Assembly: GCF_030936135.1 (NCBI RefSeq) | Contig: NC_082610.1 | Location: 14,295,928-14,359,927, forward strand | DNA from: Gavia stellata | Lineage: Eukaryota; Chordata; Aves; Gaviiformes; Gaviidae | Direction of reading: 5' to 3' | DNA length: 64,000 nt | In this document: positions 41,201 through 56,300 of the stretch, in pieces | Layout: each line of letters begins with the position of its first letter | Position numbering within the stretch: the first letter of the stretch is position 1 | The notes under the pieces: generated by a model | The model's database searches: none | Told to the model about the DNA's origin: nothing | The model's input: only the letters and a program-made list of their open reading frames with translations | Made by a program: the position numbers and the translations under genes

Positions 41201-44021
41201 TGAACCAAAATCAGTCTATTATCTGAGCTACTGAGGAAAAGCTTAGTCAAAACACAACAGGATATGTATAAAAGGATAGAATTTCCTCTCTGAACCATAG
41301 ATGTGAAACATTCATCTAACTTCTTTTAGTGTTCAGGCTACTGAAAAATGCACACCACCAATGAAAACTTCCGTACAAGACGAATTCTGCAGGAGAGCTA
41401 TTGAAAAGCATGCCAGGTGGAAAATGAATCCTAAAGTCATGGCAGCTTCTGCTGAACAGGTGTCTTCATGTCCCTGCATAAAGTTCTGATAGCAAAAGAT
41501 ATCCTAAACAAAGTTAAATTATGCGCTCCTCCTAGCTGACTAAGAGTCACATGAAATATGAATAGCTGCACATGCCAGGATGTTTTTCTATTCTCCAACG
41601 AGGACAGCAGATTGTGACTGAAACAGGGCTTGGACAACAGATACTGAAAGTCATTCTGCTTCTCCAAAAACATCCTTTCCTTGGCTGTGGTCAGCAAATC
41701 CATCTCATTCACACGCAGCTATGACTCAATCTCTGTTAGTGTCCTGCTAATCACAATGTCTTTGCAGAGATGAAACCATTCACTGGAGTCCTCAGATTTT
41801 CTTTGCTTTTGGTTTGGCTTAAAGTGATTGGAGAATAAAATCCCCGCCACGCACCCCCAAGCAGCATACCAATAATCCATGGAATTTCACAGGTCAGCAC
41901 GTATAACGTACTCCCATGTTTTTCTCCCATCATACCCCCCAAATTATGAAGTACTAAGCGATTAAGATCACATTCTGATTATCTCTACTATATCCTTGTG
42001 AATCTGGCATAACTTCACAGAGGGCAATACAACTGCTGTGAGATCATGTAGAGACATAACTTCATTATCAAGGCAGACCTGCATATCCAGACCATCAGCT
42101 CCTGCTGTTATTATATGATGCATGAGTTGGAGCCTTCATCAAAAAGCAAAATAATGGCAGAACCAAAAAGGGATTTCAAAACATGTAAAACAAACAGGTC
42201 ACTCAGCAAAACCATGTTGCACTATCTTACTGATTTACCATCTCTAACATCTACTGGAGTACAAGAGCTGAATAATCCCCGCTATAGCAGGTAAAGGTTT
42301 TAAAAATCACATTGTCATAATACTTAGTGTCAACAATATCTACTATTTATACCTGAAACATACATTACTGTGACCTGTACATTTCACGACCATGTTTGAT
42401 GCTCACAGAACTCCAGGAGGTACTCAGAGCCGTCAGAAGCTACTTTCAAGGGTTTTCCTCTGCTCAGACAAACTCATGGCAGCCTTGCTTATCTAAGACC
42501 TTTTCCTTTCTCTTACTGTATGTAATAAGTGTGAGGTGTTTGCCTACAAGAAAACAGTAAAATAAACACACCATAGCTTTGGAAGTCACATATTTCAAAT
42601 CTAGAATATTTAACAGAAGACATAGCCTTAGCAGGTGTACAGGCTTGTCTGCAATAGAGGCGTGCACAGTGGAGTACAGTAATGCAGACTTTGGCACTGT
42701 TAGATACAGGATGGCTTTGATGGCTAATGGCTTAAAAAAATAACTACTGCCAGCAGACTTCTATTGATTTTATTATTTTTATGTACTAAAAATTAAGAAT
42801 TGTACAGCTGCATCAGTGCAAAGTTTTAGCTGTTGACAGATCTGCCCCATTTTTTACTATGGGCAAACTATTTTCTTCTAGCACATAAAAAGAGAACCTA
42901 ATGCTTATAAGAACAGACCAAAGCTAGCTGGCAAAAAGTCGTATTGGGAGGAACAGGTAATGAAATATTTATATGAATGTCACTTACTAGCTCAGTTTTT
43001 GCATTGTACTTCTAGGGCTATCCTTTAGCCAGATAAAATACAGCAGCCTAGATACTTTCATTTCAGAATTGACATGTGTGCTCCTTCCTGGGCTTATTCA
43101 GAGTGGAAAATAGGTATTTTCATCACTGAGGCCTTAAATGTTTTGGGAATCAGCTACTCAGGATACTAACTCAGTTCTCTTCTGTCCTACTGGACCAGGA
43201 CACAGCTGTTCAACTTCAGCTGCAGGACTTTCTGCCAAGTGGAAGAGTACTGTGGGCTCTGGGAACTCTTCTGTAGAATTAATTGCTTGCAACAATTTAA
43301 CAAATTCAGAATTAATGCTTAGCAGATTCAGCTACAAGTATTTTCAATCTAATGGTTATATGTTTTAATCTACTGCTAATTTGCATAACATTTAGTAGCC
43401 AAATGGTGTTAACTCATTGCCACATCCTGACCTGACCTTCACTCACAATTCTTCCTTTTCCGCAACTCTTCAACTTGGTTCAATTCACTGCAAGATCATG
43501 ATCAGGCTGAATCCTTCCTTCCTGAGCTTACATGTGTGGCTAATGGCTACATTCACTGAAAATACTGCTTACACTGCTACAGCTTTAATATTGCACTTGG
43601 CTGTCTTTTCTGTATTAACTAAAAAATAAGAACATCACCAGCAATGTTATGTAACTCATGATAATGCTATTAGGAAAGCGTTTCAGAAACAAAGTTTAAG
43701 GTTCTACCACTTGCTGGAAAGACTTGAATTTTGACAGTCTCTTTTCTGATATTTCAAGCTTGTCTGTACCAAGTGATTACATTACTAAACCAACTATTTA
43801 GAACATACAGCCTTTGATTTAGTTGTCAACTACATATATATTCTCCCAGGTATACCAGAGTATTGTAAGAGTCATGATCACACATTCACACAATTCAGGC
43901 CTAGACATTATTGTACACACTTAAGCTATTGAGCACTCTCATTTTCTTAGAGTATCAAAATACCCCTGCCAGACATTCAATACTGATCAAGTAATACAGA
44001 GTTTATAATTTACAGACAAAA
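38251..44021. other. Intergenic downstream of COPB1, no supported gene
   Basis: AT-rich sequence with short open frames and no known repeats recognised. It separates the COPB1 poly(A) site from the CR1 copy at 38.2 kb. Confidence 0.6.
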
Positions 44022-44297
44022 AAGTACTGGCATAATTTGTTTATTGTACTGTGAGCATCAGTATATATTAGAGACAAAGAAAACATGACTTCCAGGACAA
44101 AGAAAAAAACCTGGAGATTTAAAATTTTGCTCAGTATCAATCATGGAGAACCTATAAATTATCTGCTGGAATGCTTTCAGCTCAAAAGCTTGGCTTCTAC
44201 AATTACAGAACACTGAAGAATATAAGATGTTCTGGATCCCAAAAGCCACATACCTAAGGTTAAATTGTAAAAGACCTGAAAAGACATTAGGTAAAAC
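44022..44297 (-). other. COPB1: COPB1 3' UTR (approximate end)
   Basis: This AT-rich sequence follows the stop codon up to just past the first AATAAA on the minus strand. The cleavage site is estimated as 15-20 nt beyond the signal, so the left limit is approximate. A T-rich stretch downstream of the signal on the sense strand fits a cleavage region. Confidence 0.7.
44040..44045 (-). terminator. COPB1: COPB1 polyadenylation signal AATAAA
   Basis: A canonical hexamer on the minus strand, about 250 nt after the COPB1 stop codon. It is followed in the sense direction by a T-rich stretch (RC of acaaaaaagtactgg region), as expected for a poly(A) site. Confidence 0.75.
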
Positions 44298-44357
44298 TTA
44301 TAAACTTGTTTTCTTCTGAGACAGATTGATCTTATCTCCAAGACTCAGGGCCATTCC
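44298..44357 (-). CDS. COPB1: COPB1 exon 22 (last), residues 935-953 and stop
   Basis: Residues [19 protein letters not shown] followed by TAA at 44300-44298. The acceptor is ccttacag. The same exon continues into the 3' UTR. Confidence 0.96.
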   Translation of the reverse strand, partial: GMALSLGDKINLSQKKTSL

Positions 44358-47300
44358 CTGTAAGGAAAAGAAAGAAGACATTAATGATACAGATACATCA
44401 AAGTAACTTTATCTATATTGAAATGGAAGGGTCATACACAGAAGTCTATGAAGTTAGTGGCACGGAAATTAAAGTATTTCTAACTGTTCATTTGTTTATA
44501 TACATTATAGTGCACACCTTCTTAACACTAGGTAAAGGCTAGATCTACATATATTATTGAAATAATGAAACTTAAATTTGAGGTAGCAACTGCTAAATCT
44601 GTTACCAATACAAAAGGCAGAAAAATAAATAATGTAAGCCTTTTGACCTCCCACCAGTTGAAAGTATGCTGCCACTGAAGAAATTACAATTGTCAGTCCA
44701 GTTACTGAAATTCAGCTGTTGAAAGTCTCAGTGCTGATACTAGCTCTCAATGCACTAAAGCTATAGAAAATAATTTAATCACAGAACTGTATTAATATTG
44801 CATAGAAACCGAAGAAATCTCAAAAGCAACTGCACAAATAAATCCACCTAATCAACAACAGAATGATCTCAAGACGAAACTAAGTTGGCATATATAATCG
44901 AATGCTGTCTTGTGTAAAAACGCCACTGTAAACATATCAGAAACATTAATCTAAACCCCTCTGAAATCTTTATAATGACATCAGATAAACTAAATGGTTT
45001 TATGTTATGAATGCGAAAGACAGTCCTTTATTGTACGCTGTTTAAAATACTTTTATTGGTACACTAGCTGTTTCGTTATTAAACAGTTCCAAATTCTGTA
45101 CTTTTTTTTTATTCAGGAGGTAGAAGTTCTAAAACCTAAAGCAGACTCAGAGATGTACCTTTAGAAAGTAATTCTACTGAAAGACTTTGGGTTTTGTTTT
45201 GTTGTTTTTAAAAAGAAGCAGTGAACAGCAATTACATGCATAAAATTTCCTTGTTATATGAAACGGAAATGTATAATTCAGTAGGAAACAGATCATGGAA
45301 CCTTGGGGAACATTTGCTCTTTATTTAAAAGCAAATCAAGTATACTATCCTATTTGCAGAGCTATAGATAAAATAAGAAAATCTTAGCCCAAAGGCAATG
45401 CACTGGGAGAGAAGATGTACCATGTGGTTTTAGGGTACAACTACACCTAATTAAAAAACCATTCTTTCCTCACAAAATGTGTGTAAGACAGTTTTTTAAA
45501 ACTAAGGCTGAAGTTTCTATATTTATCTTTCCTAAAACTTTTCCCATTTACCTAATACTAGAAAATAACTAATGCCCAAAAATTTGCAAATTTTTTTTAG
45601 AGTGCTCAGGACATTTTCTTAAAAATGACAAGGAAAAACAGTGCTCTAAATAGAAGCTACATTACCTGACTCTTTGCACGGATTCGTATGTGACCAGTGA
45701 CAGGTGCCTCTGGTCCAAGATGAATTGGCTTTTCAATGCTGACATTTGCAAGTGCATCTTCTCCAAATATGGAACGCGCATAAAGATTGGCTGCCATAAA
45801 GCCACAATAACCAGAAAGGGCCTACAGAAAGCACATTTGAACTCTTTATAAAGGCCAAAATCCTTTAAATAGCTTTTAATTCATCCTATGTATAGCTAGG
45901 CAGATATCACTATTTAACATTTAAACTTCTTTCTTTGCATACAACAATTTTTTAAAATGTGAGAATCATGCAATGGGGAACAGTGGTGGCCTTTTTCTAA
46001 AATGAATATTGAAAGATATACAATCTACAATGTTCATCAAAACAAGGTAGGATGGCATTTTGTGATCTGATTTCATAAACAGCAAAACGGTAAAGAAACT
46101 GAACAGTAGCAATAGCTAGTATACATATTTTGGCTACTATACATGTATTGGCTAATAGCTATTATATATATTCTATCTTAAAAGCAAATAGCTATTGTAT
46201 ATATATATTTCGCTTTATAACAAAAAGGCTAAATTGGCAAAAAAAGGTAAATTTTGACAGAGAAGGAAGGAACTTGGAGCTACTGGAAAAAAAAAAACCA
46301 ACAACCTGTATAAAAATACATGATTCCATCAAATCTGTACTACAGCTTAGCTACTACAAATTAAAACAGACATTCTGATTTTCTAGCTGGGCAAAAAATA
46401 GCTGAAGTGATTAAGTGACACACAATTTTGAGAATATTAGATTGCTTTTGCTCATTTCAGAGCACTCAGTTAAAAACTTTGAAGTATATGTACAATTTCA
46501 TATTGTAAACAAGCGGCTCTAATAATATTTATAACAAATGCTAAACAAATTAAACAAAGCACACAAACTAAAAAGGGTGTCTAAAATTCTTCAAGCAAAT
46601 AGCTCACCTTCTCTGGAGTCAGGCACTTCATATTGGTTGACTTCAGTATGTGCTGTAAGTATTCATTTAGATCAATGATATTGGTATTCACTGTAACCTT
46701 CAAAAAGGGAAAAAAATTGCAATTGTTTTAATTAGCATCTCAGGCATTTCTGAAACCATCTCTTCTTCAGGGCTCTATAAAGAAGATTACTGCTACATTT
46801 CTCCTTAAGGAACACCACATTCAGTAAGCTGGCTCCAAATCACATCGTGTGGTGGCATAATACAAAGTTTTCACCTCCTGCCATCCACTTGTTAAAGGGT
46901 GGGAACTCCATGCTATGACCAGGATTTCTGAAATGTATTAGGTGAATATGATACTCTGCTGAACACGTAGACTCTCTACAGCAAACAGTATACTTTGTGT
47001 CTGAATACAGTTTACCCATTGCCAGCACAAGAAATAATGTTATCTAGTCCAAAAGCTTGCTTTTAACCAATGATAAAAACTACTTTCATATTTCCCTTCT
47101 AGCAACAAAGCTCTCTGGGCTGCATTGGCTTCCTCATACTGAGTATTGTGGGTCTTGTTTAAATGGCTTTTTAACACATCTTTTAGGAGTATACAAATTG
47201 CCAAGGCTTCAAGTATTATGGATTAAAATTTGCCGTTTACAATTTCCCTCTGAGGGAACTTAAATCCACTCTCAAGTGAATACACGTTAATACATGTAGC

Positions 47301-50300
47301 AAACAACGCTACAGTTTGGGTAAAGTACTTCCCATTCTGTTTTAATTGTTTCTATTCTTAAATTACATTGTTCTGCTGCATGAGATTATCTCCCTTAAAC
47401 GCTTTTTTTAACAGGTCTGTAACTAACAGTTTGGGCGCCCTTCAATATTAACTGTACCTACCATTTTGTTGGTCTTATTTGTTGGTCTTAGGTAGAATCC
47501 ATAACCACTCTGTGTGCTACAGCTGTATTGCAAAGTAATGAAGTGAAAGATGTCCCTGCCCATGGCAGGGGGACTGGACTAAATGATCTTTAAAAGGTCC
47601 CTTACAACCCAAAGCATTCTATGATTTAAAAAAAAAAAAAAAAAAAAGAGAGAAAAAAAAGAGAAAAAAAAAGACAGCATAACTCAGAACTGGAGAGGCT
47701 AAGCAGTATGACTAATTCTGCAGTCTCAACATAAACTTATACTTGTTGCTATCTTACCTTTGAGCCAAAATACACAGCAATCACCAAGCAATTTGGACAC
47801 CTTCCGTACCAGAGGTAAGGCTCAATGCACATACCTCTTTTGTAAGAAAAAAATAGTTATTGCATCACCAACCTTGTGAAACAGACAACAATAAGAGAAT
47901 GAGTTACTTGAGGCCAACATCCAATGAGGATGTTGAATGAGGTTTGTATCACAAGAGATAATGTTGATATAATGAGCTGATGTAGAAACAAGAAACAGAA
48001 TTACACCTCACCAACAAAACCCCCAAATAACATACAAAAAATAAAACTAACCTTGTTTTCCCACTCAAATTCTGCCCACATCTGTCTGAACTCCGCATCC
48101 GTACAAGAAGCAGGCTGGATGTAATCCATGATGTCAATGTGAATATCACTGAGAACCACACAGTTTCTGTCGCTGGCTGCTCCAGAGACGTCATACACTG
48201 CAATATAAACCACAAACCACCTTAATGTTTAAAAAAGTGAATTTGCACTCAAGAAGAGCGCTCAGTTACCACCTGCCAGCTAACAACAGTCACCAGTTGC
48301 TGAACCTCATTGCTGACCTCTGTCCTCTTCAACTGACCTCTGTCCTCTTCAAGTGCTTTACCCAGTTGCCACAGAACTTTGAGATAAGTGTATTGGTCTT
48401 TCAGGCAAGCCTGCCTAGCTCAGTTCAAATTCAGAGATTTGGGTTCAAGTATCATGCTGACAATCATTCTAAAAGGTAGCATGCTCTACTATGATGTTAA
48501 GTAAAAGAGATACAATTTGCTTAAAATTCATCACAAAATATCAATACATTGTAGACCATTTAATTTCATCTTCCACTATGAAGTGGTTTAATTATTTTTT
48601 GAGCTTATTAAGCAGTTAAGAAATGCTACACATTAACGTTAATTTTGCACACTGAATTGTTTACTTACCAATATTACCAAAAATTATTCCATTTTCTGTT
48701 GAAGCGACTTTGACATTAGCTTTAATGTTTGCAAAATCATGTGGAGCAAGTGTCAGAGGAGATGGTTTTTCCACAAGTTTCAAGTCACCTGTGTAAAGAA
48801 ATAGGGAAATGGGGTCAGGGAACATTACCAGTACACAATGAGTTTAGCTTTTGGAACAACATTTTTTTATTTTCTTGTCATTCAATTCTAATGTCTACAG
48901 AGTTGCACTAAATACCAGTATAAAGGCATTTGCTGATTTGGATTTTTTTTGTTTGATTGGGTTTTTTTACCATTCACTACCTGCAAGGCAAAATAATTTA
49001 TATTACATTTAAAATTTCAGTTAAAATATCAGTGGATTCACCCAAAGCCCACTGAAAACAAATGTAAATACTGACTTAAATGGGCTTTGGATTGAGTCTA
49101 GTATTAAATTTTTAACCATCAGGAAATGGTTAATTCTACCTTGTGTTTTAATCACTGACAGCATTATAATAGCTAATCCTACTGTCAATTGTCCCAAAAC
49201 CAAAGTTCAACGTCCACTATTACATGCACTAAGCTATTTATAAAGAGGCCAAAGTATCACCTTGATTTTGAATATAATTGCTCCCAGGAAACAGTAAGAG
49301 CTGTAAGAGCTGTTATTTTTCCTAATCCTTAACAAGCAATTGTGAAAGACTCCTTCGTTCTATCAAACTGTGCAATTTGAGAACATAGCATCAACAGCAT
49401 CAGCTCTACACACAAGAATGATGTATCAAGTCAGTTTTTGCAATATATCTGAAGACACCAACTGCGAACTACAGCATTCCACTTTACTGAGCTGATAAAT
49501 AGAAAAACACATAAAAACATATTACATAATATATTCCTTTTACTTACCTCCATTATTAGTCTGATCAAATGATTTACAAAAGATTAGGAGGAAGTTTATA
49601 TATTTTTAAAGGCATTCAAATACATCCTATCAAAACTGCAACTAGCTAGCATAAATCCGTAAGTACTGAGAAGGGTTTCAGAAACTCCTTCCAATTGGGT
49701 GCCAACACCCAGCACCTCACAGCTACTCAACGGTTGCTTTGTTTCCACCACTACTCCTTACCTAGCGTGGCTAGTTCTAGTGTGCAGTTCTGCAAAGTAT
49801 CACTGGTCTGGTTGACCACAAGCACATCCAGCACAATGTCATACTGATTGACATGGACATACGCTTCTGCATAGACAGGGTCCGAGAAACCTGTCAGTTG
49901 AGTCACCTGTGAAAGAGAAGAGTTTAAAGGTATTCTTCTTCTCATAAACCAATTTAAAACATGGAATCATGTCAAACAATGACAAAAAATAGGAATAAAG
50001 TACAATTAAAGCCGTTACTCTTTAATATGAGCCTCCAAATCAAGCAGGTGTACAAAGAGCTTTTAATTTCACAGAACTAACTTACTAGTAAGAAAAAAGG
50101 AGTAAAAAAAAATTGGAAAAAACACTGCAAACAATCACCACAAGTTTTGTCTAAAAAATACTATCTAAAGAAGTTGTGATGTTTAGGAAATCTAAAGTTC
50201 ACGCATAAGTCTTCCAAAATAAACAGATTTCATGGATTTACAGCTAAACACACAGTGACTGTCCGTATTATTCATACAAATAAATTTTAACTGCATCCTT

Positions 50301-53300
50301 CCTTCACATCTTTTTGCGTACACACTACAATTATAAAACCTTTCCAGATGAAATGTATTCTGAACTGAATTCACATAACTTCCTAAAATATGGACTGTAA
50401 TGCTATTTATTCTTAAAAAGATCAGCTGACTTAAAATGAAAAGGTAACTTTAAACAGTAAAAAGAATTAATCCAGACTTTTAAAGAATAAAAGTCTGGGT
50501 TTTTAACTCTAACTAATGAATGAATCAAGAGACTACTTCTCTTTTGACCTTCTCTGCAGGTCTGGTAACCAGCAGCAAAAAAAGATATAAAGAGTGAAAC
50601 AAGCACTTCGCAATCGCATATGGCAGCCAAAGAAAGAAAGGGGTTCTTAATTACTTGTGACATCCCTGCTCTTTTCCCTGTGAACCTTACCAGGCTCTTC
50701 AGACTAGCAAACAATCTCAATTTCTTCGCCATATCCCACCAGCTCAGTACTCTCCAAGTCTCTTCCTTATTCTTCCCCTCCCATGCAAGGAAGGTAACAA
50801 CTTTAAGCACAAGGGCTTTTCTCTTTCTCCTGATCCTAACCAGGAAATACCTTGGTCTTTCCAATCAACCAGCATAACCTGGTTTATCAGTTCCAGCCTG
50901 CGATTCCCAAAGCTGATCCTGTGCATAAGCAGCACAAAGTATATACAATTAAAACACTGACTTTCACATTACCTTATTAAGTTTGGATGCAAGAGGATCA
51001 GCAGCCTCTTTCCTCTGTGTGTTTCCCATTGCTGCAAGAAGGCTAAGCTGAAACTGGTCTTCTTTTGAGCTCATTTCATTTTTAGCAGTAAGCTGCATGA
51101 AGGAAATGGGATCATCTGGCTGAACTGTCACATTCCTCTTCTCAGATTCTTTCTGCAGGAAGAGAAATATTCAAGAATTCACAGTGAATTCCATTCCTTA
51201 GCACAGAGACACAGTTAAATAATGGCTGACTTAGAGTCAAATGGTGACATTTCTGAGACCTGCTCAGATGTGAACATCTGGTAAAAAATTCCAAGTGTTT
51301 ATGAGTACACACTTATAATAGCTCACCTTCTGAGAAAGTTTCTCCTCTTCTAGCTTGGCTGACAGCATATGAGAGAGGGACTGCCTGCATTCTTTGTTGA
51401 AAATATCATTCATGAGAGGGGAACATTCTGACAAAACTTTTAGACACAAGGAAATACGATCCACATCATCATCTGTAATCGGCTTCTTGGGAAGAGAGGA
51501 CTTTCCCAAATGGAGAATAGTGGCCATCAGCAGCATAGCTTCAGCAATAAAGGACTGAGAAGGAGGACAAAGGAAAGAGAATGGAAGGAGGTTATTGCAT
51601 TTTACATAGCTTTACAGAAATGTTTATTTCTGACTTAATTACAAAAAGGTGCACATTAATCAAATCATAAAATCTCTGAACAGATTACTTATTTTTTTTA
51701 GTACTTGTTATCTAGAAACCAAGCAGCATAATTTAGAGACTGTCTAGATAGAGTGGCTGGAAAGCAGCAGGCTGTTTGTGACCCAAATAATCATTATTAT
51801 CCAATCACGTAACTGGCACTTCACTTTGGACTTAACCCATTTTTGGATCTGTTTAAAAACACAATAGATGACTTACATTTTGCTTCTTCTTTTCTTGAAC
51901 TAGTGACACATATCGTAAAGCAATCTTAGTTAAAGTTGTAGCAAGTGAAGCTGCAACGAAGAAATCACCATCAAGCAGGAAACCTCGTAACGGAGGTCTG
52001 AAAAGACAAATTATCATCAGAAAACTAGTTTTGGATGACAGTCTTGAGCCTACTTATCTTCACACCTTAACATCCATACTGTACAAACAAAACAAGCTTG
52101 AAAGGTCTCAGAAGCTTTTTTTTTCTCTAGAAGTAATTTTCCAGTTATAGACATATTCACAAGTCACACAGCCATTTCCACACAGAATAGGGAGTGAAGT
52201 GAAAGTGTAATGTATAATAATTTCATTGTAGCTCTGAGATGATAATGACTAGTCAAGATGAAGTAGCCCATCTGCAGTAATTAAGGAAATATAGCAATTA
52301 TTCTAGCTACCAATGAAATAAACTATAGCAAGTATTAAATTGTGCAAGGTGATATTAACAACAAAAAATGTTTTAATCTAAAGGCAACATCTCTCTATCC
52401 AACTAAAACTGTGAGGGGACTTTATGTATAAATTATAAAGAATCAGCTAGAATTTAGGATACCATAATTAATAATGTCCTTTTTGATATGCAGTAAGCTT
52501 TGATTACAAATCCTAAGCAATTAGGCAACTTCCTATCAGATACCATCTACCTGGGATAATACCTTAAAACAGGAAATTACCTCAACCACTTAAAAAAAAT
52601 AATTAACCAAGTCACTCCTGGCCTAATATAACATCTTAAATACCTGTCTTCTTCCTTTTTGGCAGGTCGGGAACTACTGAGAGCACTCTGTGTTGCGTAA
52701 GTGCCCATCTCTGTCACCAATTTTTGGGCTGGACCCACAGACACCTCTTCTTCAGGTTTTAGCTCACCAGCTTCTTTCTTGATTTCAGATTCTACTATTG
52801 GAATCTAGAAACAAACAGGAAACAATTGTTACAATTAATATAAAAAAAAAAAATTTTTGTTCTGCAGAAGGTTTTAATAAAAATTACCTGCATTGTTAAG
52901 GCTTTTATAAGTAAAAGCTCAGTTACAGTGCAACAGTTTTGAGAGAGTTTGAGGAGATAGGCAGATGTTGAAATATATACGTAAGCCTCCTACCCATGCA
53001 TAAAGCTCACACTGCACAGATTGTCTTAGATCACTCTCAGAACAACCCAGACTTAAAGCACTCTTCCTTTGTTAGTGGGTATAATTAAATTGTATCTTAA
53101 AGCTGCCATAATTTTCTGAAATAAGGAATTTCTCACCTCCCCTCTTAACAGATATCACTTATTCTTAGTATAAGCTAGCTTCAGGTATGCTACTTAAAAA
53201 AATTTAATAACAAATGCAAAACCCTAACTAGTTTTTACTTTAGACTTCTTGCATACACTCCTTTACATATCACAAGTGCTCAAAACCCTGTTGCATCTTA

Positions 53301-56300
53301 CCTGATTTTTTAAGAATATCTTTTTCTTATAAAACACACTGCATAATAGTAAGTAAAACCACAAAGTAAACCTACCTCCCCAAGTGATCTGCGAACTTCT
53401 GTCATTACACTTTGTATATCTTCCTTTGTGCTGCAATATTCGCCAAGGATCCATAAAGCTCCTCGATAAATCCTAAGGCAAGAACAGCAACTTAAGTCAT
53501 GCTTTCATTATATACTCCAACTAGCATCAAGGGAAGTGATTTATGGCCAGGTGGTAAAGGCCAGCCTCGACAAATTCAAGAGGACGCAATTGACAGAAAG
53601 CAAGTTTGATCAAGAACAATCATCCTTTTGGCCTTAGTAAACTAATGAACAAGTATATCAAATGAGGTAAGTTCTCTTCTACAAATTTATTCCCATCTGT
53701 GTTAATCCTGATATCCACAAAATTAAATTTCATTGTGATCATAATGAAATAACTCTACTGTACGTGAATAAAGTCAGCTGTAATTTCTCCAGTTAACTGA
53801 GAGAAACTAACAGGAGCAAATGAAAAACAAGAACATGAATGAAGATTAGGGAAAACAATAGCAAAGCTTCCCAGGATGTTTTCCCATTTCATGAGCCAAC
53901 AATAGATAAGATTCAGAATGTCCTGTGTATTGGAACAATGCAGAGCAATGTCTTGATACACGGAAGTTCTCATATGACTTAACTTTTACAGATCCATCAG
54001 AAAACCAAGTTTTTAGAGCCCTGAAAGGTACTAAAGCAGCTTTGCAGATTGCAAAGCCCAGTCTGTGTTAGAGTGGGTTTTCTAATAAATGTACAGGAAG
54101 TATTTCCAGTTGCCTACAAGTGCAAATTCCTGCTGCAATAATCCCTTAGTAACTGTTTTAACAAATATATCACTTTAGATTTGGCCTTCATCAACAATGC
54201 TACCCTCTACCAAGTGGAAATACAATTATCATTTGCACTATAAAAGCAAAATCTGCATTTATTTTCTTCATTCAATGCAACAAGCACCCAATATTTCTTT
54301 TGTACAAGTAGGCAAGAAGGAAGCTATACCTAGAAATCATCTACCCCCAAAATAGCTCAGCTTCAGTTATTCTTGTGTGTGGGTTGCAAGGATTTTGGTA
54401 CATGCTTAATGACAATATACATTCAATGCAAGTGAGCCACAGGGTGCTCCAATGTCTGTTTGATATCATATTTTGGACTCACTTGACAGATTTAATAGCA
54501 TGAAAGACTTCAAGCATCTTCTCAACAATAAGAGGTCTGAGGTTATCAAATCGCTGGATTGCTTCCCGTACAAACTCCAAGACATCAGCAGCTGCCGCTT
54601 CATTATTATCACTAAGGAACTCCATCAGCTAGCACAAAAGAGTGAACATGAGCACAAATAGCAGCACAGCTAATTTGTACAATAGTATTTTCCTTCTACA
54701 CTGAGAAAAATAAAACTGTGTATAGATCTCCTGTTAAACAAAGCTGAAGTCAAACAACCTTAAGTCAATTCCAATCAGTTACCAATTATCATAATCCCAA
54801 AATTGTTTTTCTAATGATACAAATTATTACACTTTTAAGTAAAGGTACTCTTCAGCTCATGTTCTTCAAAAATATTTAAAAATAAAGTCTCAGTAGACAA
54901 ATAACTACAGCATCAAAAGTCCTATATTTCTTTAGGGATTAAAAATAGTACTGCTTTGTGTGAGGCTACTGTTGGAAACACCTCAGCTTCAGTTATTCTC
55001 CAGGTTTTGGGTATAGCTAGAACATATTTAATGACAATATAATTAAACATTTGCATACCACTGGAATAACATTTGCAGCCATATCTGGAAACCGAACACT
55101 ACAGGAATGCAATGTACGAACAAGCAGCTGTCTATACTTGTCTGTATCTTCATGCTCTGTCACATTATTAGTTTTAATCACTTCCTTCTTCAGAACAATC
55201 ACAAGCTGCAGAAAAGATAAAATAACATTGAAAAAGTCCCATATTTTTCCAAAGAATAAAAAACAATGTAATGAAACAAAAAAAATATATATTTTACCTC
55301 CTCCACATTTCTTGAAGAGACAAGATCCAGAGCTAGTTGAAGGGTTTTTTTACGCACTTCTAGATCTGGGGTACTCAAGACTCTGAGGATGTCCATAACT
55401 AGATCCTGAAACAATAACAAAATGATAATGGCTTTGTTGCTTTAAGTGACTTCCTTTTCATACAATTCTAATTTTCAGTCTTCAAGGATTTTCAAAGACT
55501 TTCTGGATGCATAGTATATAATCTACTGACAAACATGCAGATACCCTAGGCATTAGGAACTTCACAGTCTTCATTTAATACATTCTACATTTACATAAAA
55601 GTCTACCATGCAAGCTACATCATTCAGTCTTACAATCAAGACAGCATTTGCCATTGTCAATTCTTATGCAGACAATAAAAGCAGCAAGTCATAAACATAA
55701 AAGTCCATCCAATATGTTTTTACTAAAAACATATGAACAGAAGATTTAAACTTCAGCAGTACATTTTTCCATACATCACAACACCCAAAAGTTTTGTTTG
55801 GGAAAGAAAAGCCTTCAATAAGCTTGCAGGAAAAGAGACAGCTCACATACCTGTAACACTCGTTCATGGGAGGGATGCTCCTTTAATTCAATCAACCGAT
55901 CCAAAACAATCAGCTTCACATTATTATCACTTTCTTTAATAATCAAATCTATGTAGCATTGGGCAGCTGCCTAAAATTAAAAGGATCAAAAACATTTTTT
56001 AAGTAATGAAGAGGAGAAACTGGCAAATTTCTGAGAGAAATTCAGGAAAAGACAACTTCTACATTATTATTAAAGCAACTACTCAAAGAGTTGGCACAGA
56101 AATGAACATGAGAACAGTCTTCAAAACTTTCTGGTCCACTGTAAATGTCAGTTCTACCACCACATTACAAAAATCACAGAGGAAGGCTCACAATGGCATC
56201 AGCTCAATACACAGACTTGATTTCAAATTCAGAGAAAGTCACAAAGAGATAAATTTCCTGGCATGCTTTGTGTCAGATCTTAAGTACACAACAAGGCATG

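Noticed and set aside
48416..48450. tRNA-like A box (tagctcagtt) and B box (ggttcaagt)
   Set aside because: Spacing is too short and no cloverleaf stems form around them; probably chance.
50403..50864. Long minus-strand open frame of 153 codons
   Set aside because: It lies inside the COPB1 intron between exons 16 and 17 and has no recognisable domain.
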